Shown: positions 17,757 through 28,729 of the stretch, piece by piece
How the letters are laid out: each line of letters opens with the position of its first letter
Numbering within the stretch: position 1 is the stretch's first letter
From: Alteromonas sp. 5E99-2
GTDB lineage: Bacteria; Pseudomonadota; Gammaproteobacteria; Enterobacterales; Alteromonadaceae
Direction: 5' to 3'
Length of the DNA stretch: 64,000 nt
Assembly (NCBI RefSeq): GCF_017368475.1
Contig: NZ_JAFNJE010000014.1
Location: 41,854 to 105,853 of the forward strand
Program-made: the position numbers and the translations under genes
Notes under the pieces: model-generated
Told to the model about the DNA's origin: nothing
Database searches by the model: none
The model's input: the letters and a program-made list of their open reading frames with translations, nothing else

Positions 17757-18617
17757 CTAAACGGCAGCAGCACCACTAACGATTTCACTGATTTCTTGTG
17801 TAATCGCAGCTTGACGCGCTTTGTTGTATACCAATTGCAGATCGTCTATCAGGTTGCCTGCGTTATCAGTAGCGGCTTTCATCGCTACCATACGCGCTGC
17901 TTGTTCTGATGCAGCATTTTCTACTACACCCTGATAAACCTGAGATTCAATATAACGCACCATCAACGCCTCTAATATTGGCTTTGGATCTGGCTCGTAT
18001 ATGTAATCCCAACGATGTGTATATTCATCGTCTTCCGATTTTGGCAAAGGAAGCAATTGATTGATCACTGGCTCTTGCGTCATTGTGTTAACAAATTTGT
18101 TGAATACGAGATAAATACGATCCAATTCACCTTTGTCATATGCGTCTAACATTACTCGCACAATACCCACAATGTCACTGCTCTTTGGCGCGTCACCTAA
18201 ACCAGATTCAGCGGCTAACAATGAGCCACCGAAACGATTAAAGAAACCACATGCTTTAGACCCTAATGCTGCGAAATCTACTTCTACATCTTTCGCTTGC
18301 CACTCTTGAACTTGCTGTGTTACCACTTTAAATTCATTCGTATTAAGGCCGCCACATAAGCCACGGTCAGTGGAAATCACAATATAACCAACGCGCTTTG
18401 CTTCACGCTCGTCCAAATAAGGATGGCGATATTCTAGGCTACCGTTTGCAATGTGACCAATCACTTTAAGCATATTGTCTGCGTAGGGACGGCCAGAAGC
18501 CATCCGGTCTTGCGCCTTTTTCATTTTAGACGCAGCAACCATTTCCATCGCACTGGTAATCTTTTGAGTATTTTTAATACTCCCAATTTTACCTTTTATC
18601 TCTTTACCGCTTGCCAT
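17757..18617 (-). CDS. atpG: ATP synthase F1 gamma subunit
   Basis: 286 residues, normal for AtpG (287 in E. coli). The N-terminal helix reads [21 protein letters not shown] and the middle block [13 protein letters not shown] is diagnostic. The C-terminal helix ([20 protein letters not shown]) forms the rotor shaft inside the alpha3beta3 ring. Confidence 0.97.
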   Translation of the reverse strand: MASGKEIKGKIGSIKNTQKITSAMEMVAASKMKKAQDRMASGRPYADNMLKVIGHIANGSLEYRHPYLDEREAKRVGYIVISTDRGLCGGLNTNEFKVVTQQVQEWQAKDVEVDFAALGSKACGFFNRFGGSLLAAESGLGDAPKSSDIVGIVRVMLDAYDKGELDRIYLVFNKFVNTMTQEPVINQLLPLPKSEDDEYTHRWDYIYEPDPKPILEALMVRYIESQVYQGVVENAASEQAARMVAMKAATDNAGNLIDDLQLVYNKARQAAITQEISEIVSGAAAV

Positions 18618-18645
18618 GATTTACTCTCCCGTTATCCGAATAGGA

Positions 18646-20187
18646 TTACCACGTTTGCGTATTTTTAAACGCATTCAAAGCATCTTTAAGCTTAGCTTCG
18701 ATGTCTTTGTCGTAGTTTCCAGTTTCGTTGATAGAGTTCATCAATTCAGCGTGTTCACTGTTCATGTAAGCATGCAAAGCAGCTTCAAAATCAAGTGTCT
18801 TAGCTAACTCTACGTCTTTTAAGAACCCTTTTTCAACAGCAAACAATGAAACGCCCATGTCAGCTACGCTAAGCGGAGCATACTGGTGTTGCTTCATTAA
18901 TTCAGTTACGCGCTCACCGTGTTCAAGCTGCTCGCGAGTTGCATCGTCTAAGTCTGATGCGAACTGAGAGAATGCCGCTAGTTCACGATATTGAGCAAGT
19001 GCCAAACGAATACCACCACCTAATTTCTTGATGATTTTAGTTTGTGCAGCACCACCAACACGAGATACCGAAATACCTGCGTTAACCGCTGGGCGAATAC
19101 CTGAGTTAAACAAATCTGTCTCAAGGAAAATTTGTCCATCAGTAATCGATATTACGTTAGTAGGTACGAATGCAGATACGTCACCGGCTTGAGTTTCGAT
19201 AATTGGTAATGCAGTCAAAGAACCGGTTTTACCTTTTACTTCACCCTTAGTGAAACGCTCTACGTATTGTTCATTTACACGCGCCGCACGTTCTAGTAGA
19301 CGTGAATGGAGATAGAAAACATCACCAGGATACGCTTCACGACCAGGAGGACGCTTAAGTAGCAATGAAATTTGACGGTATGCAACAGCTTGCTTAGACA
19401 AGTCATCATATACGATAAGTGCATCTTCACCGCGGTCGCGGAAATATTCACCCATTGTACAACCTGAATAAGGTGCAAGGTATTGTAATGCTGCTGATTC
19501 AGAAGCAGAAGCTGCAACAACAATGGTATGCGCTAGGGCACCGTGTTCTTCCAACTTGCGTACAACGTTTGCAATAGTAGACGCTTTTTGTCCAACTGCT
19601 ACGTATACACACTTAACGCCTGTGCCTTTTTGGTTGATGATGGCATCTACCGCAAACGCGGTTTTACCCGTTTGACGGTCACCGATAACCAATTCACGTT
19701 GACCACGACCAATTGGGATCATTGAATCAACAGATTTATAACCAGTTTGTACTGGCTCATCAACTGACTGACGCTCGATTACGCCTGGGGCAATTTTTTC
19801 AACTGGCTCAAAACCATCTGCTTCAATTGCGCCTTTACCATCAATAGGAGCACCCAATGTATTAACAACACGGCCTAATAAACTACGGCCAACAGGAACT
19901 TCTAAGATACGACCAGTAGAGGTTACTTTTACGCCTTCTTGAAGGTCTGCATAAGGTCCCATAACAACGGCACCAACAGAATCTCGTTCAAGGTTTAAGG
20001 CGATAGCATAACGGCTACCAGGTAATTCAATCATTTCGCCTTGCATTACATCTGCAAGACCATGGATACGGATAATACCGTCTGTAACACCAACGATGGT
20101 CCCTTCATTACGGGCCTCGCTAGCGACACTGAACTGTTCAATGCGTTTTTTGATCAGTTCAGCAATTTCTGTGGAATTGAGTTGCAT
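18646..20187 (-). CDS. atpA: ATP synthase F1 alpha subunit
   Basis: 513 residues, identical in length to E. coli AtpA. The nucleotide-binding P-loop GDRQTGKTA is near 169-177, and the [12 protein letters not shown] and [14 protein letters not shown] ([13 protein letters not shown]) blocks are present. It is the non-catalytic nucleotide-binding subunit of F1. It lies between atpH and atpG in the usual order. Confidence 0.98.
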   Translation of the reverse strand: MQLNSTEIAELIKKRIEQFSVASEARNEGTIVGVTDGIIRIHGLADVMQGEMIELPGSRYAIALNLERDSVGAVVMGPYADLQEGVKVTSTGRILEVPVGRSLLGRVVNTLGAPIDGKGAIEADGFEPVEKIAPGVIERQSVDEPVQTGYKSVDSMIPIGRGQRELVIGDRQTGKTAFAVDAIINQKGTGVKCVYVAVGQKASTIANVVRKLEEHGALAHTIVVAASASESAALQYLAPYSGCTMGEYFRDRGEDALIVYDDLSKQAVAYRQISLLLKRPPGREAYPGDVFYLHSRLLERAARVNEQYVERFTKGEVKGKTGSLTALPIIETQAGDVSAFVPTNVISITDGQIFLETDLFNSGIRPAVNAGISVSRVGGAAQTKIIKKLGGGIRLALAQYRELAAFSQFASDLDDATREQLEHGERVTELMKQHQYAPLSVADMGVSLFAVEKGFLKDVELAKTLDFEAALHAYMNSEHAELMNSINETGNYDKDIEAKLKDALNAFKNTQTW

Positions 20188-20214
20188 ACTCTTATTTCCC
20201 CGATTTTATGCTAA

Positions 20215-20748
20215 TCACGCTTGCAACGCGTCTGAAAGACGGCTCAGCTTAGATTTAATTGAACCATCGATAACAGTGTCGCCTGCTTTAATTACCATTC
20301 CGGCAACTAAAGATGCGTCAACGTTACAATGAAGCTTCACTTTTCGTGCCAAACGTTTTTCCAAAGAAGCACTTAAACTGTCTTGCTGCTGTGCAGTAAG
20401 TTCAGTAGCGGCCGTAACATCAACTTCAATTTCTTTCTCGTAATCCGCTTTTAAAGCGTTAAACAAAGTTGAAATAGCAGGTAACGCTGGAAGACGTTTA
20501 TTTTCGGCTAATATCTTTATAAGATTTTGGCCATTTTCGTCGAGTTGTTCACCGCAAACATTGATGAATAATTCTGCAAGGGTGTCGGCTGCTAATGCAC
20601 CTGACAACATATCTTGCATATTTTCATTCACCGCAACTTCACTTGCGAAAACCAACATTTCTTGCCATTTTTCAATGGCATTTTTGTCGACGGCAAAATC
20701 GAAAGCAGCTTTTGCATAAGGACGAGCAACCGTAGTCAATTCAGACAT
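20215..20748 (-). CDS. atpH: ATP synthase F1 delta subunit
   Basis: 177 residues. N-terminal [15 protein letters not shown] is the family signature; the C-terminal region [21 protein letters not shown] is the conserved segment that contacts subunit b. It joins the peripheral stalk to the top of F1. It starts 15 bases after atpF. Confidence 0.96.
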   Translation of the reverse strand: MSELTTVARPYAKAAFDFAVDKNAIEKWQEMLVFASEVAVNENMQDMLSGALAADTLAELFINVCGEQLDENGQNLIKILAENKRLPALPAISTLFNALKADYEKEIEVDVTAATELTAQQQDSLSASLEKRLARKVKLHCNVDASLVAGMVIKAGDTVIDGSIKSKLSRLSDALQA

Positions 20749-20763
20749 GGTGTCGACTCCTTA

Positions 20764-21234
20764 TCAAAGCTCAGCGACAAGTTTTTCAACAATGTCACTT
20801 TGCGCGTTAGCATCGATTTCACGTTCAAGAATTTGTTCAGCACCAGCAACTGCAAGAGCAGATACCTGTTTGCGCAAATCCTCTTTGGCACGATTGCGTT
20901 CAGCTTCAATTTCTGCGTGGCCTTGTGCGATGATTTTTTCACGTTCGGCATGGCCGCGTTGTGTTTCATCTTCAACCAATTGGTTGGCACGTTTTTTAGC
21001 TTGCTCGATAATTTCAGCCGCTTGCGCTTTCGCGTCTTTCATTTGCTCAGCAATATTACTCTGAGCTAGCTCTAGGTCTTTTTCAGCGCGATCAGAAGCT
21101 TCAAGCCCATCGGCTATTTTTTTCTGACGCTCTTCAATTGCTGCCATCAATGGTGGCCATACGTACTTCATACAAAAAATAACGAAGACCGCAAAAGCAA
21201 TTAATTGACCAACGAGGGTTAAATTAGGATTCAT
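20764..21234 (-). CDS. atpF: ATP synthase Fo b subunit
   Basis: 156 residues, equal to E. coli AtpF. One N-terminal membrane helix (about 6-26, [22 protein letters not shown]) is followed by a long charged, alanine-rich coiled coil that dimerises to form the peripheral stalk and holds F1 through delta. Confidence 0.96.
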   Translation of the reverse strand: MNPNLTLVGQLIAFAVFVIFCMKYVWPPLMAAIEERQKKIADGLEASDRAEKDLELAQSNIAEQMKDAKAQAAEIIEQAKKRANQLVEDETQRGHAEREKIIAQGHAEIEAERNRAKEDLRKQVSALAVAGAEQILEREIDANAQSDIVEKLVAEL

Positions 21235-21280
21235 AATCCTGCCTCCTCTCTCTATTCGCTAATAACTGGATGAATAATAC

Positions 21281-21502
<222 letters not shown>

Positions 21503-21548
21503 TTACGTCTCCAAGTGTTTTTAAAGTTAAAAATTAAAAGTTAAAAAA

Positions 21549-22430
<882 letters not shown>

Positions 22431-22437
22431 TTATTGT

Positions 22438-22821
22438 TTATTGAGTGCGAAACAATACCGTCCAGTAGACGAAAGTAGTAGCAATAAAGCCGATAAAAAC
22501 CGGCGCAGGAGACAAATTCAAACCTGCAAATGCGACCACAAATAAACTGATTGTAATGGCCAATTTAATTTTTGACCCTTGATTAAAACTACGCGCTACG
22601 GCTTGTGCTTGCTGGGCACCAGAGTAGCGAAATGCAAAGAGGGAAAACACTGCATTCGGTAGGAGGCTAATTACTGCGCCATATCCAACTGCCAAACCTA
22701 TATTTATAGTACAAAATAAGGTGGCAATAGCTACCAGTAACGCTGAACATACCAGCTGGAATACGAATCCTTTTTTTGCGATTTTTTTACCTATCGCTAT
22801 GGATTTTAATTTTCCAGTCAA
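22438..22821 (-). CDS. atpI: ATP synthase assembly protein AtpI, TTG start
   Basis: 127-residue protein with four hydrophobic helices and the GAVISLLPNAVFSLFAFRYSG block typical of AtpI, which helps c-ring assembly and Mg2+ handling but is not part of the final enzyme. The only suitable start is a TTG about 25 bases after the predicted transcription start, with no strong ribosome site. That would keep AtpI synthesis low compared with the structural subunits. It is the first gene of the atp operon. Confidence 0.9.
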   Translation of the reverse strand: MTGKLKSIAIGKKIAKKGFVFQLVCSALLVAIATLFCTINIGLAVGYGAVISLLPNAVFSLFAFRYSGAQQAQAVARSFNQGSKIKLAITISLFVVAFAGLNLSPAPVFIGFIATTFVYWTVLFRTQ

Positions 22822-22852
22822 ATCGGGTTTTTCTCTTTATAAAAGCGCCGCG

Positions 22853-22880
22853 ATTATACTGTTTTATCGATTATTATCAA
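22853..22880 (-). promoter_or_regulatory. Sigma-70 promoter of the atp operon
   Basis: On the minus strand: -35 TTGATA (22880-22875), 16-base spacer, perfect -10 TATAAT (22858-22853), followed by a GC-rich CGCGGCGC stretch. It lies between parB and atpI, so atp is transcribed independently of parAB. Confidence 0.75.
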
Positions 22881-22932
22881 CATTTAGTCTTAAGAATAAA
22901 CGAAACATTCTTTTTACACAATATTTACAACA

Positions 22933-23850
22933 TTAATCGTTATCTAAATTGAAGTGGGAAAGTATGCCATCGAGTTGATCTAAATCATTAAAGGCTATAG
23001 TAATTTTGCCTTTACCTCGTTTGTTATGGTCGATTGCAACCTGAGTTCCTATGGATTCAGATAAAGACTCGGTAAGTCGTTTAACATCAGGATCCACCAA
23101 CTTAGGCTCTTTGGGAGGGGAGGGTTCAAGTACATTTTTCACAAGTTTTTCTGTATCTCGTACAGTTAAACCTTTACCGGAAACAACTTGCGCTGCTTCA
23201 GATTGAGATTCGCCTTCTAGAGCAAGCAAGGCTCTTGCGTGGCCCATTTCTATATCACCGTATTCTAGTAACTTTTTCACATCTTCATTAAGGTTATTCA
23301 GTCTCAATAAATTCGTTACTGTAGTTCTGCTTTTTCCAACAGCTTCTGACACTTCCATATGAGTTAATGAAAATTCATTCATTAAGCGCTCTAGCGCTTG
23401 CGCTTCTTCCATTGCATTTAGGTCTTCTCGCTGAATATTTTCAATTAACGCAATTGCAACAGCAGCTTCATCGGGTACAGGTTTAACCAAACAAGGAATA
23501 ACATCTAATTCTGCAAGTTGTGAAGCACGCCAGCGTCTTTCACCCGCAATAATTTCGTATTTATCTTCGCCAATTGGACGAACAACGATAGGTTGAATAA
23601 TACCTTGAGCGCGAATTGATGACGCGAGTTCATCTAGCGCTTCTGGAGACATGTCTTTTCGTGGTTGATATTTACCGGGAGAAAGAAACTCAATGGGTAG
23701 CTTTTTTAATTCATTAGCATTGGGATTTGGCGCATCCGTATTAGCAGAATCTGTATTTTCATTGCCATTTTCTAATGTAGATTCTTGAGCGCGACTTGTC
23801 GCAAGTAAGGCGTCTAGGCCACGACCTAACCCTCTTTTTTTAGCAGACAT
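22933..23850 (-). CDS. parB: Chromosome-partitioning protein ParB
   Basis: 305 residues. The N-terminus KKRGLGRGLDALL is the ParA-contacting motif. The CTP-binding/ParB core (about 50-150) includes YQPRKDM and IIAGERRWRAS. A helix-turn-helix (about 160-210) reads LTHMEVSEAVGKSRTTVTNLLRL. The C-terminal dimerisation domain ends GKITIAFNDLDQLDGIL. ParB loads at parS as a CTP-gated clamp and spreads. Two matching parS sites lie inside recF, about 14 kb away. It is 34 bases downstream of parA. Confidence 0.97.
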   Translation of the reverse strand: MSAKKRGLGRGLDALLATSRAQESTLENGNENTDSANTDAPNPNANELKKLPIEFLSPGKYQPRKDMSPEALDELASSIRAQGIIQPIVVRPIGEDKYEIIAGERRWRASQLAELDVIPCLVKPVPDEAAVAIALIENIQREDLNAMEEAQALERLMNEFSLTHMEVSEAVGKSRTTVTNLLRLNNLNEDVKKLLEYGDIEMGHARALLALEGESQSEAAQVVSGKGLTVRDTEKLVKNVLEPSPPKEPKLVDPDVKRLTESLSESIGTQVAIDHNKRGKGKITIAFNDLDQLDGILSHFNLDND

Positions 23851-23884
23851 ACTTTCCTCTGTCTTATTATTTTACTAAACGTAT

Positions 23885-24682
23885 TTAACTTGCTTTCGCT
23901 GTTTTTTTGATTGAGGAGGCACTTTTCCTTCTCAAAATCTCACCCGCTAACGCCAAATACGCTTTTGCGCCTGTGGATGATTTATCATAATACATTGCTG
24001 GCGCGCCAAAACTTGGAGCTTCTGCCAATCTTACATTTCTTGGTATGACAGTTCGATAAACCTGTTCACCAAAATGACGTTTGAGTTGTTCGGAAACATC
24101 ATTAGCCAAACGGTTACGAGGATCGTACATTGTTCGCAGTACGCCTTCAATTTTCAATTTCGGATTTACAACTGATGCTAATTTTTGAATGGTATCCATC
24201 AATGCCGTTAACCCTTCAAGGGCATAATATTCGCATTGCATAGGCACGAGTACAGAATCAGAAGCGGCAAGTGCATTCACTGTCAGTTGATTTAGCGATG
24301 GTGGACAATCTATAAAAATATAATCGTATTGTTCTTGAACAACATCCAGTGCAGTGCGCAATTTCAATTCTCGCGCAAATTGCTCCATTAATTTAATTTC
24401 AGCAGCGGTAACATCGCCATTGGCCGCAATAAGATCATATTTACCGGACGTGTTTTTAATAATTACGTCATCAGTAGGTTTATTTTCAATTAGAAGCTCA
24501 TAACAAGTCGAATCTACTTCGTACTTATCGACACCGCTACCCATAGTAGCATTTCCTTGCGGATCTAAATCGATCAGTAAAACCCGTCGTTTTGTTGCAG
24601 CCATAGACGCAGCAACATTAACGGCTGTTGTCGTTTTACCCACACCACCTTTTTGATTTGCAATTGCTATGGTTTGTGCCAC
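23885..24682 (-). CDS. parA: Chromosome-partitioning ATPase ParA
   Basis: 265 residues. The deviant Walker A motif KGGVGKTTTAVN (about 10-21) and the DLDPQGNATMGSG and DYIFIDCPPSL blocks identify a MinD/ParA ATPase of the chromosomal (Soj) type. No N-terminal DNA-binding domain is present, so it is not plasmid type Ia. It moves ParB-parS complexes toward new poles by binding DNA in the ATP form. It lies 8 bases downstream of rsmG. Confidence 0.97.
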   Translation of the reverse strand: MAQTIAIANQKGGVGKTTTAVNVAASMAATKRRVLLIDLDPQGNATMGSGVDKYEVDSTCYELLIENKPTDDVIIKNTSGKYDLIAANGDVTAAEIKLMEQFARELKLRTALDVVQEQYDYIFIDCPPSLNQLTVNALAASDSVLVPMQCEYYALEGLTALMDTIQKLASVVNPKLKIEGVLRTMYDPRNRLANDVSEQLKRHFGEQVYRTVIPRNVRLAEAPSFGAPAMYYDKSSTGAKAYLALAGEILRRKSASSIKKTAKAS

Positions 24683-24690
24683 TGAGACCT

Positions 24691-25332
24691 CTAAGTTGTC
24701 TTTTTCACAAGAATTAAGTGTCGTTCGCCGTCCAATTCAGGAATATCTAATGATTGGGTTGAAACAACCTCAAACGAATCATCAATATCAGATAATTCAC
24801 TTTCAGGAAATTGACCTTTCAATGCGTAAAATATTCCTTTTGAATCTACCAGATGTTCGCACCAGTGCAACATATCTTTTAGCGATGCGAACGCTCTGCT
24901 CAATACTCCATCAAATGGAATCCCTTCTGAGTACGATTCTACGCGACTTTGTACTGGGTTAATATTTTCTAATTTTAAATCAAAAGCACACTGCTTCATA
25001 AACCTAACCCGTTTACCTAGGCTATCTAGCAAGGTAAATTCACAATCAGGCATAACAATTGATAAAGGAATTCCAGGTAAACCCGGCCCTGTACCTACAT
25101 CGATAAAATGTTTCCCTTTGATATAAGGTTTTATCGATATTGAATCAACAATATGTTTAATTAACATGTCATCGGCGTTACGAACTGATGTTAAATTGTA
25201 CGCTTTATTCCATTTAACCATCATAGCTAAATAATCTAATAGACATTCTTGTTGATTTTCTTCAACATCAAACGGCAATGCGTTGCAACACTGTTTTAAT
25301 TTTGCGGTTAAACGCGAACGGTCGAATTCCAT
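24691..25332 (-). CDS. rsmG: 16S rRNA (guanine527-N7)-methyltransferase
   Basis: 213 residues. [15 protein letters not shown] is the S-adenosylmethionine-binding motif I and [14 protein letters not shown] ([13 protein letters not shown]) is the conserved downstream block. A longer frame runs back to 25455, overlapping mnmG. The ATG at 25332 has AAGGA a few bases upstream and gives the family N-terminus, so I use it. It is 13 bases downstream of mnmG, the usual mnmG-rsmG-parA-parB order. Confidence 0.95.
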   Translation of the reverse strand: MEFDRSRLTAKLKQCCNALPFDVEENQQECLLDYLAMMVKWNKAYNLTSVRNADDMLIKHIVDSISIKPYIKGKHFIDVGTGPGLPGIPLSIVMPDCEFTLLDSLGKRVRFMKQCAFDLKLENINPVQSRVESYSEGIPFDGVLSRAFASLKDMLHWCEHLVDSKGIFYALKGQFPESELSDIDDSFEVVSTQSLDIPELDGERHLILVKKTT

Positions 25333-25345
25333 TGTTATTCCTTCA

Positions 25346-27247
25346 CTAAGCGCTTTGCTTGTGATGTTTGCGCAGCAAACCTTGTTTTTTAAGATGCACG
25401 AGTAAAAGTGAAATGGCTGCTGGCGTAATACCCGAAATACGAGACGCCTTACCAATAGTTTCAGGTCTTGCTTGTGTTAATTTAGCAACGACTTCATTGG
25501 ATAGACCGGATATTTTTGCATAATCAAAGTCCATTGGTAGGAGCGTGTCTTCATGTCTGCGCGATTTTTCAATTTCATCAAGCTGTCGAGCGATATAACC
25601 TGCGTACTTAATTTGAATTTCAACTTGCTCTGCGGCAATTTTATTTTCTAAGGCTGGCCCTAACGACGGAATTTTCATTAAATTCTGATACGTAATTTCT
25701 GGTCGTCGAATTAATTCTTCACCAGAATGTTCTTTGCTTATGGGCGTTTTTACTAATTTATTTAATTCAGCTGTAGCTGCGTGCTCTGGATGAATCCATA
25801 AACTTCTTAGGCGTTGTAATTCTTGTTCAACATTTTCTTGTTTTTCATTAAACGATGCCCAGCGCTGATCATCAACCAAACCAATTTCTCTTCCCATTGG
25901 CGTAAGTCTTATATCTGCATTGTCTTCTCGCAGCAATAATCTATATTCAGCTCGGCTTGTAAACATACGATAAGGCTCTTTTGTGCCCATTGTGGCTAAA
26001 TCATCAACTAATACGCCCATGTAAGCTTGGTCTCGGCGAATTATTAAGGGATCTTTTTCCATGGTTTTTAACGCAGCATTTGCACCGGCTAATAAACCTT
26101 GAGCTCCCGCTTCTTCATAACCCGTTGTTCCATTAATTTGACCTGCAAAATATAGACCTTCAATGAATTTGGTTTCTAATGTTTGTTTTAAATCTCTTGG
26201 ATCGAAAAAATCATATTCAATTGCATAGCCTGGACGAATGATATGTGCGTTTTCAAATCCTTTAATTGAATGAATTAAATTTGCTTGTACGTCAAATGGC
26301 AAACTTGTTGATATGCCGTTTGGATAAACTTCAATGCTGTTTAATCCTTCAGGCTCTACAAAGATTTGATGAGATGTTTTATCTGCAAAACGCACTATTT
26401 TATCTTCAATAGACGGGCAATATCTTGGACCAACACCTTCAATTACACCTGTATACATAGGCGAACGGTCTAAACCTGAACGTATAATATCGTGTGTGTT
26501 TTCGTTTGTATGAGTAATGTAACAAGGAATTTGTTCAGGATGTAAGCTTTCATTTCCCATAAATGAAAATACAGGAGTAGGGGTATCACCTGGTTGTGCT
26601 TGCATCACATCTAAATTTAACGAGCGTATATCTAAACGAGCGGGTGTACCTGTTTTTAATCGATCAACTCTAAAAGGTAAATCTCTAAGACGTTTTGCTA
26701 ATGCGATTGATGGGGGATCACCTGCTCTTCCACCTTTGTAATTTTCTAAACCTATGTGGATTGTTCCACCTAAAAAGGTTCCTACAGTTAAAACCACGGT
26801 TTTAGCTTTAAATTTCAATCCCATTTGTGAAACAACGCCGTATACACGGTTATTTTCTACAATAAGATCATCACAACTTTGTTGAAACAAGGTGAGATTC
26901 GGTTGGGATTCTACTTTTTGTCTAATGGCAGCTCGATAAAGTGATCTATCTGCTTGTGCTCTTGTTGCACGTACTGCTGGGCCTTTACTTGCGTTTAAAG
27001 TTCGAAATTGTATTCCACCTTTATCAATGGCAAGTGCCATTTCACCACCTAGTGCATCTATTTCTTTGACTAAGTGGCCTTTACCTATTCCACCAATAGC
27101 TGGATTACACGACATTTGGCCAATAGTTTCTAAATTATGAGTAAGCAATAAAGTTTGTGCACCCATACGTGCAGATGCAAGAGCAGCTTCAGTTCCAGCA
27201 TGCCCACCGCCAACAACAATGACGTCAAAATTTTGGTGGTAATACAT
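25346..27247 (-). CDS. mnmG: tRNA uridine-5-carboxymethylaminomethyl modification enzyme MnmG (GidA)
   Basis: 633 residues. The FAD motif [17 protein letters not shown] (about 12-28) and the [12 protein letters not shown] and [17 protein letters not shown] signatures are intact; the helical C-terminal domain that binds MnmE and tRNA is full length. With MnmE (29829-31199) it makes cmnm5U34 in wobble positions of several tRNAs. The gene starts at the edge of oriC and reads away from it, as gidA does in E. coli. Confidence 0.98.
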   Translation of the reverse strand: MYYHQNFDVIVVGGGHAGTEAALASARMGAQTLLLTHNLETIGQMSCNPAIGGIGKGHLVKEIDALGGEMALAIDKGGIQFRTLNASKGPAVRATRAQADRSLYRAAIRQKVESQPNLTLFQQSCDDLIVENNRVYGVVSQMGLKFKAKTVVLTVGTFLGGTIHIGLENYKGGRAGDPPSIALAKRLRDLPFRVDRLKTGTPARLDIRSLNLDVMQAQPGDTPTPVFSFMGNESLHPEQIPCYITHTNENTHDIIRSGLDRSPMYTGVIEGVGPRYCPSIEDKIVRFADKTSHQIFVEPEGLNSIEVYPNGISTSLPFDVQANLIHSIKGFENAHIIRPGYAIEYDFFDPRDLKQTLETKFIEGLYFAGQINGTTGYEEAGAQGLLAGANAALKTMEKDPLIIRRDQAYMGVLVDDLATMGTKEPYRMFTSRAEYRLLLREDNADIRLTPMGREIGLVDDQRWASFNEKQENVEQELQRLRSLWIHPEHAATAELNKLVKTPISKEHSGEELIRRPEITYQNLMKIPSLGPALENKIAAEQVEIQIKYAGYIARQLDEIEKSRRHEDTLLPMDFDYAKISGLSNEVVAKLTQARPETIGKASRISGITPAAISLLLVHLKKQGLLRKHHKQSA

Positions 27248-27379
27248 ACATACACCTTAGGGTAGAAAATTGGTCGCGTATTCTAGCTAAGAATGAGCCA
27301 ATTTGGAATGGTCAAAATTGCTACAATTTTAGCCTATTATTGAGCGAAGCGATTTCTTTAATATTTATAAAGAACTTAT

Positions 27380-27687
27380 ATAGATCTTTATTATTACTAT
27401 TATTAGGTTGGCCTTTTTTTGTGGATAACCCTTTTTTTTCTAATTAAAACAATATTTTGAATAACATAATAAAGTTTGTATAAGTCTATTTTGATCAGGT
27501 TTAGAACATGTGTATAAGGTGTTGATTTATTCACAGGTTAAAAATTGTACTTTGAATATTATTAAACTATAACTAGGTTATTCACATGATCTAGGATGAT
27601 CTTATCCACAGCTAATAATAAGTTGTCATTATTTTGGGGATAAACTGTTAGAAGCTAACAAAATTAAAGGATGTGTAATGTGGATAG
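27380..27687. other. oriC: Chromosomal replication origin oriC
   Basis: The 656-base gap from mnmG to dnaC holds the origin. An AT-rich unwinding element at 27381-27406 starts GATCTTTATTATT and ends TTATTAGG, close to the E. coli 13-mers. DnaA boxes: TGTGGATAA (27420-27428), TGTGTATAA (27509-27517), TTATTCACA (27527-27535), TTATTCACA (27578-27586), TTATCCACA (27602-27610); weaker TGGGGATAA (27635-27643) and TGTGGATAG (27679-27687). GATC sites lie at 27383, 27493, 27588 and 27598, allowing SeqA/Dam control if those proteins exist. The order mnmG - unwinding element - boxes is that of E. coli. Confidence 0.92.
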
Positions 27688-27727
27688 TATTGTGTGATTT
27701 TAGAAGTAATTATTTTTTAGATGCGGG

Positions 27728-27768
27728 TGAATGAATAATCTTTATTAGAAATAAGGATTATTCATTCA
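27728..27768 (+). terminator. Hairpin with plus-strand T-run at the right edge of oriC
   Basis: GAATGAATAATC (27729-27740) pairs perfectly with GATTATTCATTC (27756-27767), one more T-A pair outside, 15-base loop. ATTTTTT follows on the plus strand. No plus-strand gene lies here, so it would stop transcripts leaving oriC toward dnaC, or act as a structural boundary. Confidence 0.5.
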
Positions 27769-27804
27769 TTTTTTATCGTTTTAGAAGGTAATTAAGAGAG
27801 AAAA

Positions 27805-27904
27805 ATTAATCTGAATCCTGTTTAAGGAAGGGTACAAGTGTTTCTTTGTAAGCGCTAATTCTGACAGCACCGAGCGCGATTTATTAAACAGGGATCAGGT
27901 TAAT
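27805..27904 (-). ncRNA. Structured element (three-way junction) between dnaC and oriC, terminator-like
   Basis: A 21-base inverted repeat, 27805-27825 against 27884-27904, matches at 18 of 21 positions. Inside it two further stems form: TACAA/TTGTA (27833-27837 with 27846-27850) and GCGCT/AGCGC (27852-27856 with 27873-27877). Read on the minus strand, the dnaC direction, the outer stem is followed by TTTTTCTC, so it can end the dnaT-dnaC transcript just before oriC. The 58-base loop is too large and too structured for an ordinary terminator. It may be a 3' RNA or a protected 3' end. Function not known. Confidence 0.5.
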
Positions 27905-28719
27905 CACTTTACTTGATTCGGTTTGTAGCTATTACTTGAATGGGATTCAGGTATTTCCGGTACGATTGTGTTTCGTCTGCTAGGCCCGCTGAATCTAACT
28001 TTATAGGTATCGTATTCTTTTATTGATTCAAAGCAATACTTGCCTAGAGCGTGTTCTAGCTCTTTTAAATTGTGATTTGATATCAGTATACAGTTTTTGT
28101 TGTCTGCTGAACGTTGGCGCAATACATGGCCTAACCAGCTTTGTGCATTCTTTTTTAATACGGTTTCGTTTACGCAAACTTCATCTAATATGAGCAAATC
28201 TACGTCTAATAATTGTTGATGTGCTTGTCTAAATTTTTCTCCGATGTTGTCCTGAGAAGAAAAATCATAGGAAAAAAAGCGCATTTCTAAAAGTGTCGAT
28301 AGTTGTCTGTATAAAACGCTTATTTCATGCTGATCGATAAGCTTGTGAGCGATTGCACCGGCTATATGAGACTTTCCTCTTCCATAATCACCGTAGAACA
28401 ACATCATGTGTGAGCTACTAGTACGCCACTCTAAATCATCGTGTGCTGCAATGAAGGATTCCGCTATGCTAATTGCTTCTATTACGTCTTCACTGTCTCT
28501 AGATAAGTTTTCAAAGGTCCATTTCGGATTTAAGTCAGATTTACCGTGTATCGCTTCAATGCGTTTTAGCTTGGTATGTTGTTGTAACTGCTTAATATCG
28601 TCATTAGCTTGTTGATCGTAAACTTTACGCATTGATTTGTAATCAATGGTATTTTGACTTATTTCAGGCTTACCTAATGAACGCGCTAATTTATCGAGCT
28701 TATTTTTAAAAGATTCCAT
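27904..28719 (-). CDS. dnaC: DnaC-like replicative helicase loader (AAA+ ATPase)
   Basis: 271 residues. Walker A GDYGRGKS (110-117), Walker B VDLLILDE (173-180) and a sensor-I stretch ILISNHN (211-217) define the AAA+ core. An N-terminal region of about 65 residues leads to PKWTFENL, which parallels CSFENY of E. coli DnaC. It should bind DnaB and load it at oriC. As I align it from memory, the GERVMDR segment holding DnaC's arginine finger corresponds here to GKYCFES (226-232), with no arginine. It lies 10 bases after the dnaT-like gene and ends at the structured element bordering oriC. Alternatives such as a phage DnaC or IstB-like loader are less likely given the dnaT partner. Confidence 0.82.
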   Translation of the reverse strand: MESFKNKLDKLARSLGKPEISQNTIDYKSMRKVYDQQANDDIKQLQQHTKLKRIEAIHGKSDLNPKWTFENLSRDSEDVIEAISIAESFIAAHDDLEWRTSSSHMMLFYGDYGRGKSHIAGAIAHKLIDQHEISVLYRQLSTLLEMRFFSYDFSSQDNIGEKFRQAHQQLLDVDLLILDEVCVNETVLKKNAQSWLGHVLRQRSADNKNCILISNHNLKELEHALGKYCFESIKEYDTYKVRFSGPSRRNTIVPEIPESHSSNSYKPNQVK

Positions 28720-28729
28720 GGGTAAAAAC

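Noticed and set aside
20614..21069. Plus-strand open frames of up to 151 codons across atpH/atpF
   Set aside because: They are antisense shadows of well-supported ATP synthase genes, with no family match or ribosome site.
27805..27904. Integron attC site
   Set aside because: The ends do not contain the RYYYAAC and GTTRRRY core sites, and no integrase or cassette genes are present.
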